A DNA stretch of 64,000 nucleotides from Acidovorax sp. Root219 (GTDB taxonomy: Bacteria > Pseudomonadota > Gammaproteobacteria > Burkholderiales > Burkholderiaceae_C): contig NZ_LMIJ01000001.1 in NCBI RefSeq assembly GCF_001428665.1, forward strand, positions 1-64,000, in the 5' to 3' direction. This document shows, one piece after another, positions 53,564 through 61,985 of the stretch. The translations under genes were made by a program, and so were the position numbers. Numbering within the stretch: the first letter of the stretch is position 1; each line of letters starts with the position of its first letter. The notes beneath the pieces are model-generated. The model saw nothing but the letters and a program-made list of their open reading frames with translations, was not told the DNA's origin and did not search any database.

Positions 53564-53635
53564 TATTGGCAGACCGCCAGCCAGCCCACCCAGGGCAGCG
53601 GCAGTGCAGTCGACCCACAGCAACTGGTTCTTCAC
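53564..53635 (-). pseudogene. Truncated start of a small membrane-protein gene
   Basis: A GTG at 53635, eight bases after the carotenoid oxygenase stop, opens a peptide beginning VKNQLLWVDCTAAALGGLAG. I recall this as the N terminus of a short membrane protein family (typical start M-K-N-x-LLWxDxxAG). The match ends after about 24 codons, and the frame then runs into unrelated sequence toward the MITE. It looks like a gene cut when the accessory block arrived. Confidence 0.4.
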
Positions 53636-53643
53636 CGCCCAAC

Positions 53644-55146
53644 TCACCCCGGCATCCAGGCAGGCTTGAACGCCGCATGGAACCCGAACGGCACCACCTG
53701 CGGCAAATGCAGCGTGGCCAGGCACTGCATGCTGGCCGGGTCGATCACGCCGATCACCGTGCCCTCGTCGCCTTCGGCCAGCGTGGGCACCAGCAGCACG
53801 CCATCGTCCTCGGCGGGGGAGCCGGGGCGATCCACGAACAGGGGCTCCAGCTGCACGGCGGCCTCGCGCTGCCAGGTGCCGGCGATGCGGCCGCCGTCCA
53901 GGTCGAGTTTCACCGTGCGGTCGAACATGGGCGCCTTGCCATCGGGGTCGAAGCCGGCAAACCAGGCATGGCGCGATTGCTTCTTGCCCCAGTAGGCGCC
54001 ATGCACGGCGGGCAGCTCCACGCTGGCGCCTTCGACCAGCGGCCGGGGCTGCGCATCGCTGCGGCCGGGCTCCAGCCGGTAGCGCTGCACGCGGTGCTGC
54101 ACGCCGATGGGCTGGCCGGCGCGCAGCCGATCCAGGCGCAGCGCGCTGAAGATCTCGGGGCCATCGGTGGTGCACAGGTCCAGCACCAGGGTGGCGGGCG
54201 TGCGCCCGTCCTGGCTGGGCTCGTCCCAGGCCTGCACGGCATGAAAACTGGCCATGGCCGGCACCACCCAGCTGCGCACGCTGCCATCGGTGAGCGAGAC
54301 GGCGTCGATGCGCGAACCCGTGGCCGCATTCCACTTGAAGTTGTCGATGAAGCCCTTGCCCGCCAACGCCAGCTTGATGGCATTGACCCGCATGGCCGGC
54401 TGCCACACCAGGGCGTGCGTGGGCGTCATGGCAAAGGCATGCAGGTAGCCCGCCTGCCGCACGGACCAGCGCCCCACCACCTCGCGCCGCCGGCTGCCCG
54501 CCACGATCTTGAACAGCTTGTAGGTGCACTTGGGGCCCATCTCCACGCCCACGTTCCAGTAGGTGCCCTGCGCGTCCGTGATGCCATGGGCCGACATGAC
54601 GTGGACCACCTCGGCATCGTCGTACACGATGCGCCCCGTGGTGGCCAGCGTGTCGGGGTCGAAGCTGGTGAGCAGCGGCGTTTCGGTCTGCGCCACCCAC
54701 TGCGAGCCGATGCGCGCCATCACCACCGCCCCGTTGTCCGTCACGATCGGGTGGCGCAGGTTGCGCAGGCGCGAAAACAGCCCTGCCGGGTCGGCCGTGC
54801 CAAAGGCACTGCGCGCCGGCTTGCGCGCCGCCAGGCTCTCGCGCAGGTCATCGGTCTGCAGGTAGCGGCTGCGGTAGGTGGCGCTGGCGCCCCCCACATC
54901 GCCCGGCGCCAGCCGCACCCGGTGCAGCATGGCCAGGCCATCGAACCAGTGTTCGTAACTGCCATGGGGCAAGTCCCACAGCGCCGGGCCATTGAGGAGC
55001 AGGCTGCCGCCGATGAGCCACGGGGGGATCTGGCCGCGGACTTCGACCGGGGTGTCGGGGAGCTCGCGGGCGGTGGATTGGAGGCCGCGCAGGCGGGTGG
55101 TGAAGTGTGAAAGCATAGCGCTGGCAGCCGTTGAAGCAAGGGGCAT
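53644..55146 (-). CDS. Carotenoid oxygenase-family protein
   Basis: 500 residues from ATG at 55146 (ATG at 55116 is also possible). Seven-bladed propeller pattern of carotenoid/stilbene cleavage enzymes, with four iron-ligand His in HVMSAHGITD, YLHAFAMTP, ASFHAVQAWDE and PFGFHAAF, and FDGLAMLHRVRL near residue 68. It should cleave a double bond in carotenoids or lignin-derived stilbenes with non-haem Fe(II). No carotenoid genes are nearby. No signal peptide is evident. Confidence 0.88.
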   Translation of the reverse strand: MPLASTAASAMLSHFTTRLRGLQSTARELPDTPVEVRGQIPPWLIGGSLLLNGPALWDLPHGSYEHWFDGLAMLHRVRLAPGDVGGASATYRSRYLQTDDLRESLAARKPARSAFGTADPAGLFSRLRNLRHPIVTDNGAVVMARIGSQWVAQTETPLLTSFDPDTLATTGRIVYDDAEVVHVMSAHGITDAQGTYWNVGVEMGPKCTYKLFKIVAGSRRREVVGRWSVRQAGYLHAFAMTPTHALVWQPAMRVNAIKLALAGKGFIDNFKWNAATGSRIDAVSLTDGSVRSWVVPAMASFHAVQAWDEPSQDGRTPATLVLDLCTTDGPEIFSALRLDRLRAGQPIGVQHRVQRYRLEPGRSDAQPRPLVEGASVELPAVHGAYWGKKQSRHAWFAGFDPDGKAPMFDRTVKLDLDGGRIAGTWQREAAVQLEPLFVDRPGSPAEDDGVLLVPTLAEGDEGTVIGVIDPASMQCLATLHLPQVVPFGFHAAFKPAWMPG

Positions 55147-55308
55147 GGACTATGTTGGGTGAACCAAGTTGCAGCTTCCCATGATGAATCAAACGGAGCC
55201 GCTACGACAGTCTTTTATCGCAACAATGATCATTCTTTGCATTTCAGGCGACATCACTTATATTCATCGCCTAAGCCCCAATCCATTCCATAGAATTTAC
55301 CAAAAATT

Positions 55309-55328
55309 TATATTATTAAAATAATATA
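55309..55328. promoter_or_regulatory. AT-rich palindrome upstream of the trypsin-like gene
   Basis: TATATTATT-AA-AATAATATA, nine perfect pairs around a two-base centre, 38 bp before the start codon in AT-rich DNA. It could be an operator or overlap the promoter. Confidence 0.5.
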
Positions 55329-55366
55329 GAAAAACAGAAATAAATAATCACATGATGGAGAATTTC

Positions 55367-56275
55367 ATGGAAAACGAAATTTATGAAACAATTGCAACAG
55401 TAGACCCAATAACAAAATTTACAAAAAACACCATTTTACGCATAACATCAAAATGCTTCACTCTTCAATCAATGCAAGGCTCTCATGGCGAAACTTATTT
55501 AAATTCATTTGAGGGCACTGCTTTAGCAATCAGCTTTCGAGATGACAATGGCCACCATACCACAGGCTCTGCGACGATTGTTGGGCCAGGCGTCGCAATT
55601 TCTGCGAAACATGTGATTGAAGAATGGCTGGATGACATCACGCAGAGCGACACCGCCATAGTGGGCCAAGGAGTATCCAAAATTGGCCTGGAGCTGTGGA
55701 ACATAGAGAAAGTAACGCTACTAGATTCGACCGATTTAGCGATACTTTCAATCAAACGATGCTCCGAACTCCCAGACAATTTAGAAATTTACACAACACA
55801 CATAACAACAAGAACTCCCGCAATCGGAGATAAGGTGCTCTTAACAGGATTTTCCGCAGATCGACGTACTGCGACGGCACACGACCCTCTTGGCATCAAT
55901 GTAACTTTACGCCTTTGCCACGGCGAAGTTGTAGAGGTTTGGCACAAAGGAAGAGATCGAATAATGCTGCCCGGCCCTTCCTTCGCAGTGAACTGTCCTG
56001 CCTTTGGCGGAATGAGCGGAGGCGCAGTTTTTGATCATCACGGCCATCTCACCGGAATAGTTTCATCTTCGATGGAAGGTGATGAGATTGCTTATGTATC
56101 TCATATATGGCCTGCGTTAGTGACAAAATTTGAACCCACCTGGCCCAGGATAAGCAATTCAACATACTTACTCAGCATGGGCGCAAAAAAATGCGTTCGC
56201 ATTCATAGACCAGACGCCTTTACGCCAGACATAAAAGAAGGACAATTTGCAATTACCTATACGCCTTGGAGTTAG
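55367..56275 (+). CDS. Trypsin-like serine protease domain protein, AT-rich
   Basis: 302 residues from ATG at 55367, chosen because GGAG lies six bases upstream (ATG at 55352 would add five residues). Catalytic triad positions are clear: His82 in AISAKHV, Asp123 in DSTDLAIL and Ser217 in FGGMSGGAVF. No signal peptide or membrane helix, so a cytoplasmic protease is implied. Base composition is far more AT-rich than anything else in the window, and codon use differs sharply, so it was acquired from elsewhere. Similar solitary proteases occur in defence-related islands, but no partner gene is adjacent. Confidence 0.82.
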   Translation: MENEIYETIATVDPITKFTKNTILRITSKCFTLQSMQGSHGETYLNSFEGTALAISFRDDNGHHTTGSATIVGPGVAISAKHVIEEWLDDITQSDTAIVGQGVSKIGLELWNIEKVTLLDSTDLAILSIKRCSELPDNLEIYTTHITTRTPAIGDKVLLTGFSADRRTATAHDPLGINVTLRLCHGEVVEVWHKGRDRIMLPGPSFAVNCPAFGGMSGGAVFDHHGHLTGIVSSSMEGDEIAYVSHIWPALVTKFEPTWPRISNSTYLLSMGAKKCVRIHRPDAFTPDIKEGQFAITYTPWS

Positions 56276-56288
56276 AACAAAGTCAGAG

Positions 56289-57932
56289 TTAATTTTTTTC
56301 GCGCCCCCGCACCTGCCCCCTGAACCCCCAGTTGTTCTCCAACCCTACATTCACCGCCTTCCCGCCGTCTTCGAACTTCAGCGTGACCACGGTGACCTCG
56401 CCGTCCGCCACCGAGCGTGAGATGAGCTGAAAGCTCTGCGCGTCGAGCCAGTGGCCCTTGATGGCGATGACGGCGTTGGGGCCCTGCGGAGCAGTGCGGT
56501 ACTTGCCGTCCAGGCCCAGCGGTCCGGTGACCGGCTCGCGCGGCAGATCGGGGCGGCTGCTGTCGAAGGTGACTTCGTAGCGCGGGTTGGCGGGCGTGAG
56601 GTCGAGCAGCAGGCGCTGGATGCCCATGCCGTTGCGCTCCAGCAGCCAGGCCTTGCGCGAGATGGTGGCGGCCAGTTCGGGCGTGGTGATGGGGGTGGCG
56701 CTGGGCTTTTCGACCCCGGCGTCGCGGATGCGGGCGGCCAGTTGGTCCTGCGCGGTGGCGTCGGCAGGCAGGGGCTCGCGCGAGTGCGCGGCGGCGGTGA
56801 TGTGGTCGATGAACGCCGGCAGCGGGTAGTTGCGCCGGCCCGTGACGGCGACGACCACGTCGATGTCGGGCAGCACCACGATGAGCTGGCGGTTGAAGCC
56901 GGCTGTGAAGTAGGCGCGCTTGGACGGGATGCTCCACCAGCCGTTGGCGTATTTGAAAACCGGTGCTGCACTGCCAAAGCCCATGTCCACCGTGGGATGG
57001 AAAACCTGCTCCACCCAGGCGGCGGGCAGCAGTTGGCGGCCGTTCCACTGGCCCCGACGCAGGTAGAGGTAGCCGATGCGCGCCATGTCGCGCGGGTGCA
57101 GGTACAGGCCCCAGCCGCCGACCTCGATGCCCTGCGGGTCCTTGCGCCAGCGCACGTCGGTGATGCCCAGGGGGCCGAACAGGCGCTTTTGCGCATAGGC
57201 CAGGGTGCTGCCGCCGGTCTTTTGCGCCACGATGGCCGAGAGCAGGTGGGTGTTGCCGCTGTTGTAGTTGAAGCCCGCACCGGGCGCCTGGGCCATGGGG
57301 CGGTCGAGCACGAAGCCCTGCCAGTCGCGCGCGCGGCCCAGCTGCAGCATGGTCTCGGGCACAGCGTCGCTGAGCGGCTCGATCCAACTCAAACCCGAGG
57401 TCATGTCGAGCAGGTGGCCCAGGGTCATGGCCTTCTTGGAGGCGTCGGCGTTGGCGACCTTGCGGCCTTCAAAGAAGTCGAGCACGGGCGCGTCGCGCGA
57501 GGCGATCAGCCCGTCCTGGATGGCCATGCCGGTGAGCGTGGCGACGATACCCTTGGTGGTGGAGTTGACGGCGTGCTTGAGCCCCTCGCGGTAGGGGGCG
57601 TAGAAAGCCTCGGCCACCAGGCTGCCGTGGCGGGTGACGAGCAGGCTGTCCATGCCCTGCGCGGCGCCGAAGTCGATGAGCTTGGCCAGGGCCGCAGAGT
57701 CCATGCCCTGGGCCTCGGGCGTGCTCTCGGCCCAGTCGTCACCGGGCCAGAGGGTGGTGGCTGCGGTAGTCGTCGCCGATGCAGCGGATGATGCAGGCGC
57801 CGCTGCGTCCTGCGCGGCCACGGTGAAGGGCGCGGCGGCGCTGGCCAGCAGCACGGCAGTGGCCTGCCTGCGGTTGATCGCTGCGGCTGCTGATGATTTA
57901 CCCGTCGTCTTGTCATGCCAGTGCATTGCCAT
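56289..57932 (-). CDS. Serine hydrolase (beta-lactamase / class C-like)
   Basis: 547 residues from ATG at 57932 with GGGAGG upstream. Signal region INRRQATAVLLASAAAP has twin Arg, so Tat export is likely. Ser124-x-x-Lys127 (STTKG) is the nucleophile motif and FNYNSGN supplies the Tyr-x-Asn element; TLGHLLDMTSGLSWIEP is the typical preceding loop. Esterase, D-aminopeptidase or 6-aminohexanoate hydrolase-like activities are all possible. A C-terminal beta domain of about 120 residues follows the catalytic domain. Downstream of a LysR gene on the same strand (56 bp). Confidence 0.85.
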   Translation of the reverse strand: MAMHWHDKTTGKSSAAAAINRRQATAVLLASAAAPFTVAAQDAAAPASSAASATTTAATTLWPGDDWAESTPEAQGMDSAALAKLIDFGAAQGMDSLLVTRHGSLVAEAFYAPYREGLKHAVNSTTKGIVATLTGMAIQDGLIASRDAPVLDFFEGRKVANADASKKAMTLGHLLDMTSGLSWIEPLSDAVPETMLQLGRARDWQGFVLDRPMAQAPGAGFNYNSGNTHLLSAIVAQKTGGSTLAYAQKRLFGPLGITDVRWRKDPQGIEVGGWGLYLHPRDMARIGYLYLRRGQWNGRQLLPAAWVEQVFHPTVDMGFGSAAPVFKYANGWWSIPSKRAYFTAGFNRQLIVVLPDIDVVVAVTGRRNYPLPAFIDHITAAAHSREPLPADATAQDQLAARIRDAGVEKPSATPITTPELAATISRKAWLLERNGMGIQRLLLDLTPANPRYEVTFDSSRPDLPREPVTGPLGLDGKYRTAPQGPNAVIAIKGHWLDAQSFQLISRSVADGEVTVVTLKFEDGGKAVNVGLENNWGFRGQVRGREKN

Positions 57933-57988
57933 CGCCAGCCTCCCTCAGTGTTTGTTGTGCAGGAATCATATGCGCCCTGCGGCGCGGG

Positions 57989-58942
57989 CTAGGCCCTCCT
58001 TTTGGGGGAGCGTGGCCGCTTTTCCACAGGGGGTGGAGGTGGTGGCACCAGACCTTCGCAGGCTGCACGCAGCCACGCCAGCACGGTGTTGAAGGCATCA
58101 CCATCGTCCACGGCCGCGCGCGGCGCCATGAGCTGGTAGCAGCTGCCATCGGCCACAAAACCGCGCGGCGCGCACAGCACGCCGCTGGCCAGGTCGTCAG
58201 CCACCAGGGCCAGCGGGCCGATGGCCACGCCGGCACCGGCCACGGCGGCCTGCAGGCTCTGGTAGAAGTGCTCGAAGCGGATGGCGCGCGTGGGCTGCAG
58301 GGGCGTGCCGGCCAGCGCAGCCCAGCTCTCCCACGCGCCCGGCCGCGTGGCGGTGTGCAGCAGCACGCCCTGCAGGGCTGCGCCTTGTTGCGGCCCGAGG
58401 GTGGCGGCCACATCGGGGCGGCACACGGGGCCGATGTATTCGTGCACGAAGGGCTCGGCCACCACGTCGTCGGCCAGCGCAAAGTCGTTGCGGCGAATGG
58501 CCAGGTCGATGCCGTCGCGCTCGAAGTGCACCACGCCCCCAGCCGACACCAGGCGCAGCTCGCGCTCGCCCCCCACGGCGGCCTGCAGCTGCGCCAGCCG
58601 CGGTATGAGCCAGCGGATCAGCAAGGTGGGCTCGCACGACAGCACCAGCGGCCGGCCCGGCCCCGCCGTGCGGCGCGCACGGGCCAGGGCCGCGCGCAGG
58701 CGGTCCAGCGCGCCGGCCACATCCTCGGCCAGCACCTGGGCGGTGGGCGTGGGCACCACGGCGCGGCTGCTGCGCTGGAACAGGTCAAAGCCCAGATCGC
58801 CCTCCAGCTCGCGCACGGCACGGCTGACGGCGCCGTCGGTCAGGTGCAGCTCGCGCGCAGCGCGCGACACGCTGCCGTGGCGCACCGTGGCCTCGAAGGC
58901 GCGCAGGGCGGACAGCGGGGGCAGGCGGGTGTCTGGAGACAT
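57989..58942 (-). CDS. LysR-family regulator (GcvA-like)
   Basis: 317 residues from ATG at 58942. Winged helix LPPLSALRAFEATVRHGSVSRAARELHLTDGAVSRAVRELE (residues 7-47) with the GcvA-type start, then an effector domain (LSCEPTLLIRWLIPRLAQLQAA, GIDLAIRRND). A Pro-rich C terminus is unusual. It diverges from the PdxA-fusion gene across 110 bp and probably controls it; it may also be co-transcribed with the serine hydrolase gene downstream. Confidence 0.85.
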   Translation of the reverse strand: MSPDTRLPPLSALRAFEATVRHGSVSRAARELHLTDGAVSRAVRELEGDLGFDLFQRSSRAVVPTPTAQVLAEDVAGALDRLRAALARARRTAGPGRPLVLSCEPTLLIRWLIPRLAQLQAAVGGERELRLVSAGGVVHFERDGIDLAIRRNDFALADDVVAEPFVHEYIGPVCRPDVAATLGPQQGAALQGVLLHTATRPGAWESWAALAGTPLQPTRAIRFEHFYQSLQAAVAGAGVAIGPLALVADDLASGVLCAPRGFVADGSCYQLMAPRAAVDDGDAFNTVLAWLRAACEGLVPPPPPPVEKRPRSPKRRA

Positions 58943-59052
58943 GGCTTGGTGGTTGAGTTTTGCTCAATCATGCATGAGATCAAATCGATTTTCTGAAAGC
59001 GCTTGCCCAGGCACAGTGTCGGCATTCCATTGATTGAGTCTCAAGAAACCCG

Positions 59053-60837
59053 ATGACAGCAGCGACAACGACTCACCCCCTGCCCCTGGCCATCACCATG
59101 GGCGACCCGGCGGGCATCGGCCCCGAGATCATTGCCAAGTGGGCGATGGGGGCGCTGGCGGGCAACCGCCACGTGCACCCTTTTATCGTGCTGGGCGACG
59201 TGGGCACCCTGCAGCGCGCGGCAGCCATGGTGGGCGCACCGCTGCAGTTGCGCGCCGTGGGCGATGACCTGCATGGGATGCGCGAAGCACTGCAGCAAGG
59301 CGCCCTGCCCGTGTTGCAGGCCTGCACACCGCTGCCCGCCGACTTGCCCATGGGCCGGGTGGACGCACGTGCCGGCGCCGCAGCGCATGCCTGCGTGCAG
59401 CGCGCCATCGACCTGGCGCTGGCGGGCAGCGTGGCCGGCATCGTGACCGCGCCGCTGCACAAGGAGGCGCTGCGCGCCGCTGGCGTGCGGCACCCGGGCC
59501 ACACCGAGATGCTGGCCGAGCGCGCCGGCACCACCGAATTCGCGATGATGCTGGCCAATGGCGAGCTGCGGGTGCTGCTGGTGTCCATCCACCTCTCGCT
59601 GCGCGATGCGATTGCCGCCGTGACGCCCCAGAACGAGCTGCGCGCCATACGCCTGGCGCACCGTGCCTGCCGCGCCTACGGCATTGCACACCCGCGCGTG
59701 GCGGTGGCGGGGCTCAACCCGCATGCAGGCGAAGGCGGGCTGTTCGGCCGCGAAGACCAGGACACCATTGCCCCCGCCATTGCCGCTGCGCGCGCCGAGG
59801 GCATCGACGCCACGGGCCCCTGGCCGGGGGACACAGTGTTCATGCGAGCACGCCAGGGCGACTTCGACATCGTGGTGGCGCAGTACCACGACCAGGGCCT
59901 GATCCCCGTGAAGTACCTGGGGGTGGACCAGGGCGTGAACATCACCGTGGGCCTGCCCTTTGTGCGCACCTCGGTGGACCACGGCACGGCCTTCGACATC
60001 GCGGGCACGGGCCGTGCCGATGCGGCCAGCCTGGGGCATGCGGTGGAGCAGGCGGAGGCCATGGCCGTGGCCTCTTCCATGCAGCCGGCCATGGTGGTGA
60101 CCACGCAGGTGCAACCACCACCTGCCCCTCCATTGCCGGAATTCATCTTCATGCTCACCCGGCACGACAAGACCATCGCCGACGCCCTGGAGCAGTTGCC
60201 CACGGTGCTGGCCGCCGGGGTGCGGCACATCGGCTTCAAGGACATCGGCCTGCCCTGGGCCGCGCTGCAGCGCCTGGCCGATGCCATCCGCGCGGCCGGC
60301 GCGGTGAGCTACCTGGAGGTGGTGAGCCAGGACGCGGCGAGTGAGCTCGCATCGGCCCGCGCCGCCGGGGCGCTGGGGGTGGACGTGCTGATGGGCGGCA
60401 CCCGGCCCGAGGCGGTGCTGCCGTTGCTGCGCAGCACCCCCATCCGCTACTACCCGTTTGCCGGCCAGGTGGTGGGGCACCCCAGCGTGCTGCAGGGCAC
60501 CGTGGCGGACGTGGTGGCCAGCGCGCGCCGCATTGCCGCGCTGGAGGGCGTGCACGGGCTGGACCTGCTGGCCTACCGGTTTGAGGGTGACTCTGCGGAC
60601 GTGCCCGCGCTCATAGCCGCCGTGTGCGCGGCGGTGGGCAAACCAGTGGTGGTGGCCGGGTCCATCGACCGGGCCGAGCGCATCGCAGCCGTGGTGGCAG
60701 GCCGGGCGGCAGGCTTTACCGTGGGCACGGCAGCGCTCGACGGCACCTTTGAAGCCACAGGCTTGGGACCGCATGGGCTGACAGGGCAGCTGCGCGCCAT
60801 CCAGACCGTGCTGCACGATGCAGCGGCGCAAGCCTGA
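59053..60837 (+). CDS. PdxA-like dehydrogenase fused to a C-terminal barrel-like domain
   Basis: 594 residues from ATG at 59053. Residues 10-335 are a complete PdxA-type domain: TMGDPAGIGPEI, APLHKEAL, metal ligands His180, His224 (GLNPHAGEGG) and His279 (AQYHDQGLIPVK), and DHGTAFDIAGTG. A Pro-rich linker (about 340-362) leads to about 230 residues that look like an alpha/beta barrel (HIGFKDIGLPWAALQRL, GVDVLMGGT, PVVVAGSIDRAERIAAV). PdxA paralogs with LysR regulators act on 4-phospho-threonate or -erythronate rather than in vitamin B6 synthesis. The added domain may process the product, but I cannot name it. Confidence 0.85.
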   Translation: MTAATTTHPLPLAITMGDPAGIGPEIIAKWAMGALAGNRHVHPFIVLGDVGTLQRAAAMVGAPLQLRAVGDDLHGMREALQQGALPVLQACTPLPADLPMGRVDARAGAAAHACVQRAIDLALAGSVAGIVTAPLHKEALRAAGVRHPGHTEMLAERAGTTEFAMMLANGELRVLLVSIHLSLRDAIAAVTPQNELRAIRLAHRACRAYGIAHPRVAVAGLNPHAGEGGLFGREDQDTIAPAIAAARAEGIDATGPWPGDTVFMRARQGDFDIVVAQYHDQGLIPVKYLGVDQGVNITVGLPFVRTSVDHGTAFDIAGTGRADAASLGHAVEQAEAMAVASSMQPAMVVTTQVQPPPAPPLPEFIFMLTRHDKTIADALEQLPTVLAAGVRHIGFKDIGLPWAALQRLADAIRAAGAVSYLEVVSQDAASELASARAAGALGVDVLMGGTRPEAVLPLLRSTPIRYYPFAGQVVGHPSVLQGTVADVVASARRIAALEGVHGLDLLAYRFEGDSADVPALIAAVCAAVGKPVVVAGSIDRAERIAAVVAGRAAGFTVGTAALDGTFEATGLGPHGLTGQLRAIQTVLHDAAAQA

Positions 60838-60973
60838 GGCAGGCCGCCCAGGCGCACATGGCGCAACCAAGGCAGTTCGCACTACAATAAGAAAATGCTA
60901 TTTTAAAAATTGAATTTATTTTAATTTAAACAATAGTTATTCTTGAAAATTTGCATTTGAAAGGCACGACCCC

Positions 60974-61348
60974 ATGACCCTCAACTGGAAGACCGCCGCC
61001 GCCGGTGCCTTGCTCGCCTTGGGCGTCCTGCATATCGTGATGGGCTTGGTAAGGTTCAAACAGCCGTTCCTGGCGGCACTGTCCGACGGACTGCTGGACG
61101 CATTCAAGACCGACGACAGCCGTCGCCTCGCGTTGTGGTTCACCCTGTTGGGGCCGGTGCTGATGCTGTGTGGCCACCTCGCGCTGCGGGCCGCCGCCAG
61201 CGGGGATGTGCACACCCTGGGACTGATGGGCGTGTACCTGCTGGTTGCCGCGTTGGTGGGTATCGTGGCCTTCCCGGCATCGCCCCTGTGGGCGTTGCTC
61301 GTGGTCGCAGGGGTGTTGTTCGCGACGGGGCAACGCTGGCTTGCGTGA
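60974..61348 (+). CDS. DUF6463-like small membrane protein
   Basis: 124 residues from ATG at 60974, with AAAGG upstream. Four helices; the opening AAAGALLALGVLHIVMGLVRF with LSDGLLDAF and RLALWFTLLGPVLMLCGHLAL fits the DUF6463 family as I remember it. Inner-membrane protein of unknown role. The 136 bp upstream are strikingly AT-rich (runs of A and T at 60893-60945) compared with the GC-rich gene, so they form an unusual promoter region. Confidence 0.7.
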   Translation: MTLNWKTAAAGALLALGVLHIVMGLVRFKQPFLAALSDGLLDAFKTDDSRRLALWFTLLGPVLMLCGHLALRAAASGDVHTLGLMGVYLLVAALVGIVAFPASPLWALLVVAGVLFATGQRWLA

Positions 61349-61438
61349 TCGCCATGCCGTGGCGATTTCCCGCAGAGAGGGAGGCTGCGTACTGGAGTCG
61401 CCCGGGCTTCAGCCCCTGTAGTGGAGCTTCGGTGGGTT

Positions 61439-61912
61439 TCAGTCAGCGCCGCGTCGCTCGACACCGGCCAACAGGCCACCCAAAGCGAGCTTGATGGCAT
61501 CGAGTTCGCCCGCGCCGATCAACCCCGCCCACTGCCCCTCGATGCGGCTACCAGCCGCCATGGCCAGCGGCCGGATCTGCTGCCCCCGCGCGGTGAGGAA
61601 CACCAGGCGCGAGCGCTTGTCGCTGGGGCTGGGCCGGCGCTCCACATAGCCGAGCTTTTCCAGCTCGTCCACCGTCTGCGCCATGGACTGCTTGCGCACG
61701 TGCGCGCGCAGCGTGAGTTCGCTCACCGGCATGCCCTCGGAGGGGACAAAGGTGAACACACTGGCATGCGCTGCGCGCACGTCGCCAAAGCCGGCCTCGG
61801 CCAGGGCCTCGTCCACCGCGCCCGCGAACTGCTGGTGCAGCAGGCGCAGCAGCACGCCCAGCGAGCCGGGGGTGGCGAAGGTGGCAGTTGCGGAGGGTGT
61901 CGATGGGTTCAT
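61439..61912 (-). CDS. MarR-family transcriptional regulator
   Basis: 157 residues from ATG at 61912. Winged helix of MarR type: GMPVSELTLRAHVRKQSMAQTVDELEKLGYVERRPSPSDKRSRLVFLTARGQQI, with the conserved D-x-R-S-R wing. The long N-terminal helix LGVLLRLLHQQFAGAVDEAL mediates dimerisation. It diverges from a haloalkane dehalogenase gene across 73 bp that contain a palindromic operator, so it very likely represses the dehalogenase and itself. Confidence 0.9.
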   Translation of the reverse strand: MNPSTPSATATFATPGSLGVLLRLLHQQFAGAVDEALAEAGFGDVRAAHASVFTFVPSEGMPVSELTLRAHVRKQSMAQTVDELEKLGYVERRPSPSDKRSRLVFLTARGQQIRPLAMAAGSRIEGQWAGLIGAGELDAIKLALGGLLAGVERRGAD

Positions 61913-61920
61913 GGCAATAT

Positions 61921-61961
61921 TTGACAGGCACCTGTCTATTTCAATAAACTAGACAGGTACC
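61921..61961. promoter_or_regulatory. MarR operator overlapping the dehalogenase promoter
   Basis: GGCACCTGTCTA (61927-61938) and TAGACAGGTACC (61950-61961) are inverted repeats matching at 11 of 12 positions with an 11-bp centre. TTGACA (61921-61926) and TAAACT (61945-61950), 18 bp apart, form a plausible promoter reading toward the dehalogenase, so bound repressor would cover it. Confidence 0.7.
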
Positions 61962-61985
61962 TTACCACTTTGCAAGGAGCAGTCC

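Noticed and set aside
53435-54700. A minus-strand open frame in another phase over the carotenoid oxygenase gene
   Set aside because: The oxygenase frame has all four iron-ligand His; this one is low-complexity. Only its last part, after the oxygenase stop, was kept as a possible gene remnant.
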